Translations under genes and position numbers: made by a program
Part shown: positions 21,417-27,904 of the stretch, piece after piece
Position numbering within the stretch: the stretch's first letter is position 1
Layout of the letters: each line of letters opens with the position of its first letter
Notes under the pieces: generated by a model
What the model was told of the DNA's origin: nothing
The model's input: only the letters and a program-made list of their open reading frames with translations
Databases searched by the model: none
Source of the DNA: Bacteroidales bacterium
GTDB taxonomy: Bacteria; Bacteroidota; Bacteroidia; Bacteroidales; Bacteroidaceae
NCBI GenBank assembly: GCA_004556745.1
Contig: SFFY01000029.1
Span: forward strand, 1 to 27,904
Length of the DNA: 27,904 bases
Direction of reading: 5' to 3'

Positions 21417-22277
21417 TTATTTAATTCCAACGAGCGTTACCTTGAAGATAAGAGCGGAGTAGGGAGGAATGGGACCCGTGCCGCGCTCGCCGTAACCGAG
21501 TTCTGCGGGAATATAAAGTTCCCACTCGCTGCCTACCGTCATTTCGGGCAGGGCAATCTTCCAGCCTTCAATCATGTACTGCAAGCTGAGCGTAGCCGTG
21601 CCTTCGGGGGCGTGTTCGCTGGTGTCGAATACGGTGCCGTCGGCCAGGCGGCCTTCATACTTCACGATAACCGAGTCGGATGCAGCAGGCTTCTTGTCGC
21701 CCTCGCCGGCTTTGAGCACTTTGTAGAGCACGCCGCCGTTGAGTTCCTTAACGCCTTCTTCCTTCTTCTTAGCTGCGAGGAATTCTTCCGACTCCTTTTT
21801 CTGCTTGCTGAACATATAGTCCATCAAGTGCTTGTTGGCAGCCTCTCTGTCCACGGCCTTGCCATCGCGCTGCAATTCGATGTTGCCGTTGATAGCGGCT
21901 GCGTAGCCTGCGAGGAAGTTCTTGATGTTGATTTTCTTTGTAGAGTCGCCTGCGAAGATTTGGCTTTCGATGCCAGGGAGCATCTGCGACTTGGTCTGCA
22001 AGCCCTGCATCAGGCCCATGTAGTAAGCCATCTTCTTTTTGTCGCCTGCGGCTTCGATGCCGGCGCGGAGGCCTTTGAGGAACTCGTCGACGCTGGCAGA
22101 GTCGCTGCCGCTTTGTGCGAGATAGCCTGCGAGCTGGTCGCCCGGCGACATCACGATGCCTGCTTCGTAGCTCACGGTGTCGACATCGGTTTTGAGGTTT
22201 GCCTTCGGCGTGCTGTTGTGGCAGGCCGTGAAGAGCGTGGTTGCGGCAACGAGCGTTGCCATGGCAATCTTTTTCAT
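21417..22277 (-). CDS. FKBP-type peptidyl-prolyl isomerase, lipoprotein
   Basis: Second of three tandem FKBP genes. MKKIAMATLVAATTLFTAC is a lipoprotein signal with C19 as lipid anchor, so the enzyme should be tethered in the cell envelope. An FKBP N-terminal region (about 35-165) is rich in short helices and AAKKKEEGV. The catalytic domain (about 190-286) has YEGRLADGTVFDTS, MIEGW, AELGYGERG and IPPYSALIFKV. Two pocket positions differ from its neighbours: the Phe of the PATF motif is replaced in TATLSL, and Val before IxGW is Met, so activity or preference may differ. It lies 27 bp after the first FKBP gene. Confidence 0.9.
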   Translation of the reverse strand: MKKIAMATLVAATTLFTACHNSTPKANLKTDVDTVSYEAGIVMSPGDQLAGYLAQSGSDSASVDEFLKGLRAGIEAAGDKKKMAYYMGLMQGLQTKSQMLPGIESQIFAGDSTKKINIKNFLAGYAAAINGNIELQRDGKAVDREAANKHLMDYMFSKQKKESEEFLAAKKKEEGVKELNGGVLYKVLKAGEGDKKPAASDSVIVKYEGRLADGTVFDTSEHAPEGTATLSLQYMIEGWKIALPEMTVGSEWELYIPAELGYGERGTGPIPPYSALIFKVTLVGIK

Positions 22278-22304
22278 AGTTTTGTCTTGATTTATAATTT
22301 TATA

Positions 22305-22889
22305 TTATTGTACTTCAATCAATTCAACGTCAAACACGAGGGCTGCGTAAGGCGGGATGCTTTCACCTGCGCCGCGTGCACCGTAGGCAAGGTTGTAGGG
22401 AATGAAGAAGCGGAACTTTGCGCCCTCGCCCATAAGTTGCAAGCCTTCCGTCCAGCCGGCTATAACGCCGTTGAGGGGGAAGGTGGCAGGTTCGCCGCGA
22501 CGGTAGCTGCTATCGAATACCGTGCCGTCGATGAGCCGGCCTTCGTAGTGGCACTTCACTCGGTCGGTGGCGGCGGGGTGCTTGCCGCTTCCCTCTGTGA
22601 GCACCATGTATTGCAGTCCGCTTTCGGTGGTGACCACGCCTTCCTTCTTGGCGTTGTCGGCGAGGAAGGCCTCGCCCGTTTCGCGTGCTGCCCTGCCGGC
22701 TTCTTCCTGCATGGCCGTGAGGCGTTCGTTTACGATTTGCTGTGCCTTGCGGCTGTCGATGCGTGTCTGCGCGTTTTCCAACACGGCTTTAACGGCTTCG
22801 GCAAATTCTGAGGCGTCGATGGCAGAGATGCCCGAGCCTTTCAGGTTGTGGCCGATTACCAAGCCGAGCGCGTAGCTAAAATCTTTCAT
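22305..22889 (-). CDS. FKBP-type peptidyl-prolyl isomerase, no signal peptide
   Basis: First gene of the FKBP trio, 194 aa, starting MKDFSYALGLVIGHNL without any export signal, so probably cytoplasmic. The N-terminal part matches the FkpA/FklB-type helical dimer region (about 1-85). The FKBP domain (about 100-194) is complete: YEGRLIDGTVFDSS, PATF, GVIAGW, YNLAYGARG and IPPYAALVFDVEL. Upstream is a -7 box at 22987-22994, giving an AT-rich leader of about 90 nt. The next FKBP gene follows after 27 bp. Confidence 0.9.
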   Translation of the reverse strand: MKDFSYALGLVIGHNLKGSGISAIDASEFAEAVKAVLENAQTRIDSRKAQQIVNERLTAMQEEAGRAARETGEAFLADNAKKEGVVTTESGLQYMVLTEGSGKHPAATDRVKCHYEGRLIDGTVFDSSYRRGEPATFPLNGVIAGWTEGLQLMGEGAKFRFFIPYNLAYGARGAGESIPPYAALVFDVELIEVQ

Positions 22890-22986
22890 TGGTTTTGAGT
22901 GTGGGGAATATTTTTACTGTTGATTCTATTCTATATATATATATTATATGTATGCTGAAAAGAAGGAAAATAGAACTTTCCGCGCA

Positions 22987-22994
22987 CAAAAGTA
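22987..22994 (-). promoter_or_regulatory. -7 promoter box for the FKBP operon
   Basis: The minus-strand sequence TACTTTTG matches TAnnTTTG. The predicted leader (about 22981 to 22890) is AT-rich, with a run of alternating AT at 22931-22948. Confidence 0.55.
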
Positions 22995-23037
22995 CAACTT
23001 TATTCTCGGTTTGTGTGCCGTTAGCGTTGATTTTTGC

Positions 23038-23045
23038 TAACTTCG
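23038..23045 (+). promoter_or_regulatory. Probable -7 box for the sirtuin/transporter unit
   Basis: TAACTTCG has one mismatch to TAnnTTTG and is divergent from the FKBP promoter 43 bp away. It would give a leader of about 85 nt with a 7-bp GC hairpin (23108-23114 with 23121-23127) just before the ATG at 23136. Confidence 0.35.
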
Positions 23046-23135
23046 CCGTATGATAAGCGCATATCCATGCCATTGTCATCATCAAGCCCAATAAAAACCT
23101 TAATGTCGGGCGCGTCCTTCCGCGCCCCTGCTGCT

Positions 23136-23849
23136 ATGAAGAAACTTGTTGTCCTCACCGGTGCCGGCATCAGTGCCGAGAGCGGTTTCGAGACGTTTCG
23201 CGACTCCGGCGGACTTTGGGAGAAATATCCCGTAGAGAAAGTTGCCACGCCCGAAGGCTGGCACGAAAATCCCGATTTGGTTACTGATTTTTACAACGGA
23301 CTACGCCGACAGTTGATAGATGCGCAGCCCAATGCCGCACACCGCATTCTTGCGGAGCTGGAAAGGCAGTTCGACGTGACGGTCGTGACGCAAAACGTGG
23401 ACGACCTGCACGAGCGCGCCGGTTCGTCGCACGTCATTCACCTGCACGGCGAACTGATGAAAGTGTGTTCCTCTGCCGACCCCGACGACCCGCGCTATCA
23501 GGAAACGCTCACGCCCGAGCGCATCGCCGTGCGCCACGGCGAGCGTGCCGGCGACGGTTCGCTGCTGCGCCCGTGGATAGTGTGGTTCGGCGAAGCCGTG
23601 CCCAATCTCGAAGCAGCCGCCGAGGAGACCGCCCGCGCCGACATTTTCGTCATCGTGGGCAGTTCGCTCAATGTCTATCCCGCCGCAGGCCTTGTGCGCT
23701 ACGCACCTGCCGACTGTCCCGTCTACCTCATCGACCCGAAAGAAGTGCACGTGCCGTCGCATAGGCAGGTGCACGTTATCCAAGACATCGCATCGCGCGG
23801 AATGAAAACGCTGCAAGATATCTTACTGCAGGGAGGTTCAAAAAATTAA
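23136..23849 (+). CDS. NAD-dependent protein deacylase, Sir2/CobB-like
   Basis: Sirtuin that removes acyl groups from lysines using NAD. The start at ATG 23136 (MKKLVVLTGAGISAESG) matches family N-termini; in-frame ATGs at 23067 and 23103 would add short low-complexity extensions. Motifs: GAGISAESGFETFRD for NAD binding, TQNVDDLHERAG, the catalytic His in HLHGEL, and IVGSSLNVYPAAGL. The region after HGEL has only one cysteine (MKVCSSADPDD), so the usual four-Cys zinc site is absent. Where E. coli CobB has the acyl-recognition Y-x-x-R, this protein reads FYNGLRRQL, keeping Tyr but with Leu at the Arg position. The length of 237 aa is normal. A transporter gene follows after 39 bp. Confidence 0.88.
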   Translation: MKKLVVLTGAGISAESGFETFRDSGGLWEKYPVEKVATPEGWHENPDLVTDFYNGLRRQLIDAQPNAAHRILAELERQFDVTVVTQNVDDLHERAGSSHVIHLHGELMKVCSSADPDDPRYQETLTPERIAVRHGERAGDGSLLRPWIVWFGEAVPNLEAAAEETARADIFVIVGSSLNVYPAAGLVRYAPADCPVYLIDPKEVHVPSHRQVHVIQDIASRGMKTLQDILLQGGSKN

Positions 23850-23888
23850 TTAAATCTCTCAAAACATAATTTTAGAACATCCCTGCAA

Positions 23889-25556
23889 ATGAACTGGCTT
23901 TACGAAACCCTTTGGCAGCACACGCCCGTGCAGGCGGTGGTGATTATCTGCCTCATCTGCGCCCTCGGCCTCTCGCTCGGCAAGCTGCGCTTTCGCGGCA
24001 TCAGCCTCGGCGTGACCTACGTCTTCTTCATCGGCATTCTCTTCGGTGCGCTTGGCTTGGAGCTCGATGCGCAGATGCTGAGCTACGCCGAAAGTTTCGG
24101 TCTGATATTATTTGTCTATACCCTCGGCCTGCAAGTGGGGCCCGGCTTTATGAGCACCTTCCTCACGGGCGGCGCACAGCTCAACCTGCTCGCCCTCGGC
24201 GTGGTGGGGCTCGGCACCGCCATGGCACTCCTCGCCGCCCTGCTTGGCTATATGCCCTTGCCCGACATGATGGGCGTGCTTTGCGGCGCTACCACCAACA
24301 CGCCCGCGCTCGGTGCGGCACAGCAGACGCTCAAGCAGCTCGGCCAGCCCTCCAACGCCGCCGCCCTCGGCTGCGCCGTGACCTATCCCATCGGCATGAT
24401 TGGCGTGATTATCGCCCTTATCCTCGTGAAGGGGCAGCTGCAGCGCCGCGCCGCCTCAGCCCGCGACGCAGAGAGCAGCGACGAAGCTTTCATTGCCTCC
24501 TTCACCGTGTGCAACCCCGCCGTGTTCCACCAAACGCTCCACGACCTTAGCGGCAGCGGCGTGGACGACTCCAAATTTGTCGTCTCGCGCCTTTGGCGGC
24601 AGGGCAAGGTCATTCTCCCTAATTCCGAAACGCGCATCGAGGACGGCGACCGCCTACTCGTCATCACCAAGAAGAAGTTCGTCCAGACGCTCACCATTCT
24701 CTTCGGCCGCCGCGACGAGACCAACTGGAACGCCAACGACGTGGACTGGAACGCGCTCGATGCCACGCTCGTGTCGGAGCGCATCCTCATCACGCGCCGC
24801 GAAATCAACGGCAAGCACCTCGGCAGCCTCCACCTGCGCAACCGCTACGGCGTCAACGTGAGCCGCGTGCAGCGCGCCGGCATACAGCTCGTGGCCACGC
24901 CCGACCTCACGCTGCGCATGGGCGACCGCGTCACCGTGGTGGGCGAAGCGGAGTGCATCGCCCGCGTGGCGGCCGAACTGGGCAACACTGTGAAAACGCT
25001 CGACGAACCGAATATGGTGACCATCTTCATCGGCATCGTGCTCGGCCTGCTGCTCGGCAGCGTTCCGTTCTTCGTGCCCGGCATGAGCTATCCCGTGCGC
25101 CTCGGCCTTGCCGGCGGCCCGATCGTGATGGGCATTCTCATCGGCGCCTACGGCCCGCGCTTCCATATGGTGGCATATACCACCACGAGCGCCAACCTCA
25201 TGCTGCGCTCCCTGGGCCTTTCGATGTACCTCGCCTGCCTCGGCCTGGACGCCGGGCGCGACTTCCTCGCCACCGTGGCTCGCCCCTCCTCACTCATGTG
25301 GATAGGCTTAGCGTTTGCCATCACGTTGCTGCCCGTGGTGCTGATGAGTTTCGTGTCCGTCCATTGGGGCAAGAAAAGCTTTGCCACCACCGCCGGCATG
25401 CTCTGCGGCGCGATGGCCAACCCCATTGCCCTCAACTACGTGAACGACACGCTCCCCGGCGACAAGGCTTCCGTAGCCTACGCCACCGTCTACCCGCTCT
25501 GCATGTTCCTGCGCGTCATCATTGCGCAGATTATCGTGATGCTGTGGTTCGCGTGA
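23889..25556 (+). CDS. AspT/YidE-type membrane transporter with paired RCK_C domains
   Basis: Inner-membrane transporter of the aspartate:alanine exchanger (AAEx) superfamily; the substrate of most Bacteroidetes members is not known. Two hydrophobic halves of about 5-6 helices (residues about 10-185 and 375-555) share the duplicated motif GxLCGAxxNxPALxxxxxT (MMGVLCGATTNTPALGAA and AGMLCGAMANPIALNYV), each followed by VAYAxxYP-like sequence. Between them lie two TrkA-C-type regulatory domains (about 200-290 and 295-370), visible as RIEDGDRLLVITKKKF and RMGDRVTVVGEAE. The length of 555 aa is standard. It is probably cotranscribed with the sirtuin gene 39 bp upstream; a functional link is unproven. 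Confidence 0.9.
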   Translation: MNWLYETLWQHTPVQAVVIICLICALGLSLGKLRFRGISLGVTYVFFIGILFGALGLELDAQMLSYAESFGLILFVYTLGLQVGPGFMSTFLTGGAQLNLLALGVVGLGTAMALLAALLGYMPLPDMMGVLCGATTNTPALGAAQQTLKQLGQPSNAAALGCAVTYPIGMIGVIIALILVKGQLQRRAASARDAESSDEAFIASFTVCNPAVFHQTLHDLSGSGVDDSKFVVSRLWRQGKVILPNSETRIEDGDRLLVITKKKFVQTLTILFGRRDETNWNANDVDWNALDATLVSERILITRREINGKHLGSLHLRNRYGVNVSRVQRAGIQLVATPDLTLRMGDRVTVVGEAECIARVAAELGNTVKTLDEPNMVTIFIGIVLGLLLGSVPFFVPGMSYPVRLGLAGGPIVMGILIGAYGPRFHMVAYTTTSANLMLRSLGLSMYLACLGLDAGRDFLATVARPSSLMWIGLAFAITLLPVVLMSFVSVHWGKKSFATTAGMLCGAMANPIALNYVNDTLPGDKASVAYATVYPLCMFLRVIIAQIIVMLWFA

Positions 25557-25596
25557 GCGAGCAAGGCAGGAGGATTTTAGATATTATATAAAAACG

Positions 25597-25634
25597 CGCC
25601 AACAGGATGCACCGCCCCGTGCATCCTGTTGGCG
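25597..25634. terminator. Perfect 16-bp hairpin after the transporter gene
   Basis: CGCCAACAGGATGCAC (25597-25612) pairs perfectly with 25619-25634 around a 6-nt loop. On the plus strand no T tract follows; on the minus strand the stem is followed by TTTTTATATA after two bases. It could terminate either unit, and fits the minus-strand remnant at 25672-25919 best. Confidence 0.6.
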
Positions 25635-25671
25635 TAAAAGAGGTAAAGGCTTTTCTTTCTTATTTTTATTT

Positions 25672-25919
25672 TTATTCTTCTTCTTCAAATCCGTCGCCGC
25701 CCATCCAGTCTTCGCAGTTCCAGCCTTTATGCTGCGTCCACTGCTCTGCCTGCTGGGTGTCGTCGATAGCGAAGCTCATTGCCAAGAAATAATCGGCTTT
25801 GTGTGGGTGAGGGCGTACATGGTTTTGACAAGTTCGCGTGCTCGTTCCAGAGTAGTGTAAGCTTGCGTTAGCCGCGCCTTGGGAAAGGCTATAATATGTC
25901 CCCTCGCGCGCGTTACGCA
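25672..25919 (-). pseudogene. Frameshifted gene remnant
   Basis: On the minus strand a protein-like frame from about 25919 reads TRARGHIIAFPKARLTQAYT and LERARELVKTMYALTHTK. It then must shift by one base near 25797-25802 to continue as ADYFLAMSFAIDDTQQAEQW and an acidic end (GGDGFEEEE) before TAA at 25672. Without the shift the first part stops soon after. No good start codon is seen for the first part, so the 5' end may be lost. I do not recognise the family. A reading from ATG 25920 in the second frame would give an intact 82-aa ORF, but its first half looks less protein-like. Confidence 0.4.
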
Positions 25920-26143
25920 TTTATTTTCCCCGAAAACCCTTCAACCCAGCACTAATTCGCATAACCGTCTGTAATCAAACGTGTTGCGAGTGTATGGTTT
26001 GCACCTCGAACCCGTCACTAATGCAGGGTTGGGTCTTGTCCTGAAATTGGTCGTCCATTTACCGGCCAAGTTGAACGACTTTCCTACAAACATCTTTTCC
26101 TACGCCCTCCCCGAGAAGCCCATTTCGAGCATCACTATCAGCA
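25920..26143. other. Gene-poor stretch between remnant and repeat arrays
   Basis: The open frame from GTG 25981 to 26208 runs into the repeat array and has no recognisable features, so I do not call it. No hairpin, promoter box or repeat stands out in this part. Confidence 0.4.
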
Positions 26144-26207
26144 AGATAGTTTTCATTATCCGCCAGATAGTTTTCATTATCCGCAAGATAATTTTTCCGC
26201 TCATATA
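26144..26207. repeat. 21-bp tandem repeats flanking copy B
   Basis: AGATAGTTTTCATTATCCGC occurs at 26144-26163 and 26165-26184 without mismatch, with a diverged third unit from 26186. The spacing is 21 bp, matching the dyad array that follows, and the AGATAGTTTT word recurs at 26208 as part of copy B. Confidence 0.75.
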
Positions 26208-26325
26208 AGATAGTTTTTGTTACAAACTTTGTAATATGTGTCCAGTGATTTTGAATACATATTCTAAACTTTGGAATAAGCGTTACAAAATTTGTAACAA
26301 ACTTTCTCTGCGCAGATAGTGAAAA
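26204..26325. repeat. 122-bp four-dyad element, copy B
   Basis: Dyads or their degenerate versions start at 26219, 26240, 26261 and 26282, again exactly 21 bp apart. Copy 4 (GTTACAAAATTTGTAAC) is a perfect 8+1+8 dyad, copy 1 nearly so, copy 3 is diverged and copy 2 barely recognisable. The outer parts are nearly identical to copy A at 16846-16967 and the total length is the same. It lies about 340 bp before the acyltransferase promoter. Hairpin 26315-26330 (GATAGT-GAAA-ACTATC) follows the TCTGCGCAGA core. Confidence 0.8.
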
Positions 26326-26662
26326 CTATCACGGGCTTAGGACAATTTTTTTTGCGGATAGCAAAAAATATCTGCCTTAAACTGCGGAGCGGGTAAGCAG
26401 GGAGTCGGTCTTTCTAAGGCAATCTGGCGATGAATGGTTGTGATGGGTTTGCACTCCAAACCATTCAGTCTTAAATATCTGAAATATAATTGAATAAGAG
26501 TAAAACTGAAAGGCTAAAGGTTTTTTTGGGGTAAAAAAATGCGTATAAGAAGTGCTTTTTTGCATGCGGCTTCGGCATCTGACGGCAGGGCTGGTAACAT
26601 AAAATAGCGTGAAAAAGTTAGACTATATGCCACACAACACCTTTTCGACAGAGATTATTGCG
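26326..26662. other. Intergenic stretch upstream of the acyltransferase
   Basis: AT-rich DNA with no supportable gene. One hairpin is visible: TGAATGGTT (26431-26439) pairs with AACCATTCA (26459-26467) around a 19-nt loop, without a T tract. The minus-strand ORF 26565-26377 lacks family features and is not called. Confidence 0.5.
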
Positions 26663-26670
26663 TAATTTTG
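26663..26670 (+). promoter_or_regulatory. -7 promoter box for the acyltransferase gene
   Basis: TAATTTTG matches TAnnTTTG, 22 bp before the ATG at 26693. Confidence 0.65.
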
Positions 26671-26692
26671 CAAGTAAATTTCACAAATCAAG

Positions 26693-27658
26693 ATGGAAAA
26701 ACTTGTATTAGACCGCAGCGTCACAAACGCGCTGAAAATCGCCGCCGCGATATGCGTTGCCATTTTCCACCATAGTTATTGCGTATGGTGTGGCACCATT
26801 GAAGTTTTCTCGTTCAGTTACGCAGCAACCTCAAAGTTAGCAAGCTGGGGCATAGCCATCTTCTTTTTCTTCTCGGGCTATGGACTTATGGAAAGCGAAC
26901 AGCGAAAGCCATTGGGTACTTTCGGATGTTTCATGCGCCGAAGAATCCTTAAAATCTATGTGCCCGTATTACTCGTCACCCTCCTATGGCTACCTTTATA
27001 TCTGCCAGCAGTTGCAGGAACACCTGAAACATGGGAACAGGTGGCAGGATATATCGGCAGGGGCGTTTCCACGCTCTTTTGGAAATGGGGCGATGGCGCA
27101 TTATGGTTTATTAGAAGCCTGCTGCAACTGTATTTGGTATTCTTCTTTTTCACGAAACTTCTGCGCAAAAACAAGCAGGCCGCGGCATGGGCTTTGATGG
27201 CGGGAGGGAGTTTGGCTATTTATCTCATGAAATGCACCTCCAACGAATACCAAGCCATATCCATTCCGCTATTCGGCATCGGAGCTTTTGCTTCATACTA
27301 CAAGCACAAGATTGTTCGCGGGCTCCACCTCTCGCTGCTGCCTTTGACTGCGTGCTGCGCCCTCTCCGCGCTTCTGTATGGCGATTCGGGCATCGTGGCG
27401 TTGCTCCTGCAGAATTACGGATTTGTAAGCATTATGATTTTTGTATGTTCGAATTACGAACTCAAACTGCCTAAGGTGCCGTTTCTGGGAGACCTATCAT
27501 TTGACATCTACCTTGTGCACAACAAGATTTTGGAATATACATTCCGATTCCAAGGGTGCGGCCTCACTCTCGGGTGGTTTGCCGCGCTCACGCTCGTGTT
27601 TTCGGGCGCATTTTATTTATTGAGAACCAGAGTCATGAAACTTGCACGGCTTTCTTAA
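26693..27658 (+). CDS. Membrane acyltransferase, acyltransferase-3 (OafA-like) family
   Basis: Inner-membrane enzyme predicted to acylate (often O-acetylate) surface sugars. The first helix (LKIAAAICVAIFHHSY) carries the family's catalytic-type histidine at 26 or 27; next comes GIAIFFFFSGYGLMES, a hallmark of the family, followed by a basic loop (FMRRRILKIYVPVLLV) with the conserved arginines. About ten hydrophobic segments follow, and FLGDLSFDIYLVHNKILEY near the C-terminus is a second family hallmark. The length of 321 aa is typical. The gene stands alone behind its own promoter and looks lower in GC than the housekeeping genes in the window, so recent acquisition is plausible. The acceptor is unknown; surface polysaccharide is the usual target. 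Confidence 0.88.
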   Translation: MEKLVLDRSVTNALKIAAAICVAIFHHSYCVWCGTIEVFSFSYAATSKLASWGIAIFFFFSGYGLMESEQRKPLGTFGCFMRRRILKIYVPVLLVTLLWLPLYLPAVAGTPETWEQVAGYIGRGVSTLFWKWGDGALWFIRSLLQLYLVFFFFTKLLRKNKQAAAWALMAGGSLAIYLMKCTSNEYQAISIPLFGIGAFASYYKHKIVRGLHLSLLPLTACCALSALLYGDSGIVALLLQNYGFVSIMIFVCSNYELKLPKVPFLGDLSFDIYLVHNKILEYTFRFQGCGLTLGWFAALTLVFSGAFYLLRTRVMKLARLS

Positions 27659-27689
27659 TTTGGGGCTGCGCTCGTTTTATTTACGAATG

Positions 27690-27776
27690 TTTTTTAGCCC
27701 ACGAATTTCACGGATTTACACGAAACATACTGAATTATATTAATGGCGACCTGATCGGTCGCACGAATTTTCACTA
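27690..27776. repeat. Fragment of the TTCGTGGGC / GCGACC repeat family
   Basis: TTTTTTAGCCCACGAAT at the left resembles the terminal repeats of 1731-2214, and GCGACCTGATCGGTCGCACG (27746-27765) matches, in inverted orientation, GCGACCGAACAGGTCGC near 2066-2082. The order of sub-units is the same as in the right half of the large element, so this is a solo half-element. Confidence 0.6.
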
Positions 27777-27844
27777 ATCAACGCATTGTATTAGAGATTT
27801 TCAAATATTGCTGTCCGGTAAAACTATTGTGACGTATAAGAATT

Positions 27845-27876
27845 AGGGCTGACACTTCTCACGAGGTGTCAGCCCT
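27845..27876. terminator. Hairpin after the acyltransferase region
   Basis: A perfect 11-bp stem (AGGGCTGACAC 27845-27855 with GTGTCAGCCCT 27866-27876) around a 10-nt loop. Only a short T-rich stretch follows, so termination is probable rather than certain. Confidence 0.5.
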
Positions 27877-27882
27877 TTCGGT

Positions 27883-27890
27883 TATCTTTG
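27883..27890 (+). promoter_or_regulatory. -7 promoter box facing out of the window
   Basis: TATCTTTG matches TAnnTTTG, 14 bp from the window end, implying a plus-strand gene just beyond it. Confidence 0.45.
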
Positions 27891-27904
27891 TTGTATGCAA
27901 ATAA

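Noticed and set aside
21405..22811. 468-aa plus-strand ORF opposite two FKBP genes
   Set aside because: It spans two separate minus-strand genes and their gap, with no motif of its own.
25981..26208. 75-aa plus-strand ORF from GTG
   Set aside because: Its C-terminus is the translated 21-bp repeat array and no domain or promoter supports it.
26377..26565. 62-aa minus-strand ORF
   Set aside because: No promoter box, no family resemblance, unusual composition.

Overview
The window looks like chromosomal DNA from a Bacteroidales bacterium, probably Prevotellaceae-like and GC-rich for that group. I infer this from Bacteroidetes-type -7 promoter boxes (TAnnTTTG) ahead of several genes, a surface protein with a Prevotella/Bacteroides-type C-terminal module, paired FKBP lipoproteins, a Pit transporter with a long cytoplasmic tail, and the intergenic repeats typical of this phylum. 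No rRNA, tRNA, CRISPR array or complete transposase gene was seen. GC statements are by-eye estimates.

Layout. (1) 2-1708: the 3' part of a secreted surface protein, a 63-aa companion and a terminator. (2) 1731-2214: a 484-bp nested palindromic repeat with 25-bp terminal inverted repeats. (3) 2308-8781: a phosphate block, with a three-unit Pho-type box, a Pit phosphate transporter, a second inverted-repeat element, an OprP/O-like porin, and a PhoB/PhoR-like regulator and sensor kinase separated by an 8/16-bp minisatellite. (4) 8780-10247 (minus): an AAA ATPase of the DUF4143 type whose predicted mRNA leader carries three direct repeats at exactly 33-bp spacing. (5) 10306-13546 (minus): L-asparaginase, a BtuF/FecB-like lipoprotein and a BtuC/FecD-like permease in a tight operon without an ATPase subunit. 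(6) 13690-16287: a Wzc-type tyrosine autokinase, then a decayed membrane-protein gene at 16369-16763. (7) 16799-17105: a repeat-rich control-like region. (8) 17213-20387: cysC, cysD and cysN, which make PAPS. (9) 20424-22994 (minus): three FKBP-type peptidyl-prolyl isomerase genes in a row. (10) 23038-25634: a sirtuin and an AspT/YidE-type transporter. (11) 25635-26662: gene-poor DNA with a frameshifted remnant and a second copy of the repeat element from region 7. (12) 26663-27904: a membrane acyltransferase, another repeat fragment, and a promoter facing out of the window.

How the genes fit together. Porin, inner-membrane transporter, response regulator and kinase make a self-contained phosphate uptake and sensing unit. 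CysC and CysDN turn sulfate into PAPS, but no PAPS or sulfite reductase is nearby; next to a capsule-type kinase this could feed sulfation rather than cysteine synthesis. The three FKBPs appear aimed at cytoplasm, lipoprotein layer and periplasm.

The strongest unexplained signal is a 122-bp non-coding element present twice without indels (16846-16967 and 26204-26325). Each copy holds four 17-bp dyads at exactly 21-bp spacing between identical flanks, and each is bordered by further 21-22-bp repeats. I do not recognise it.
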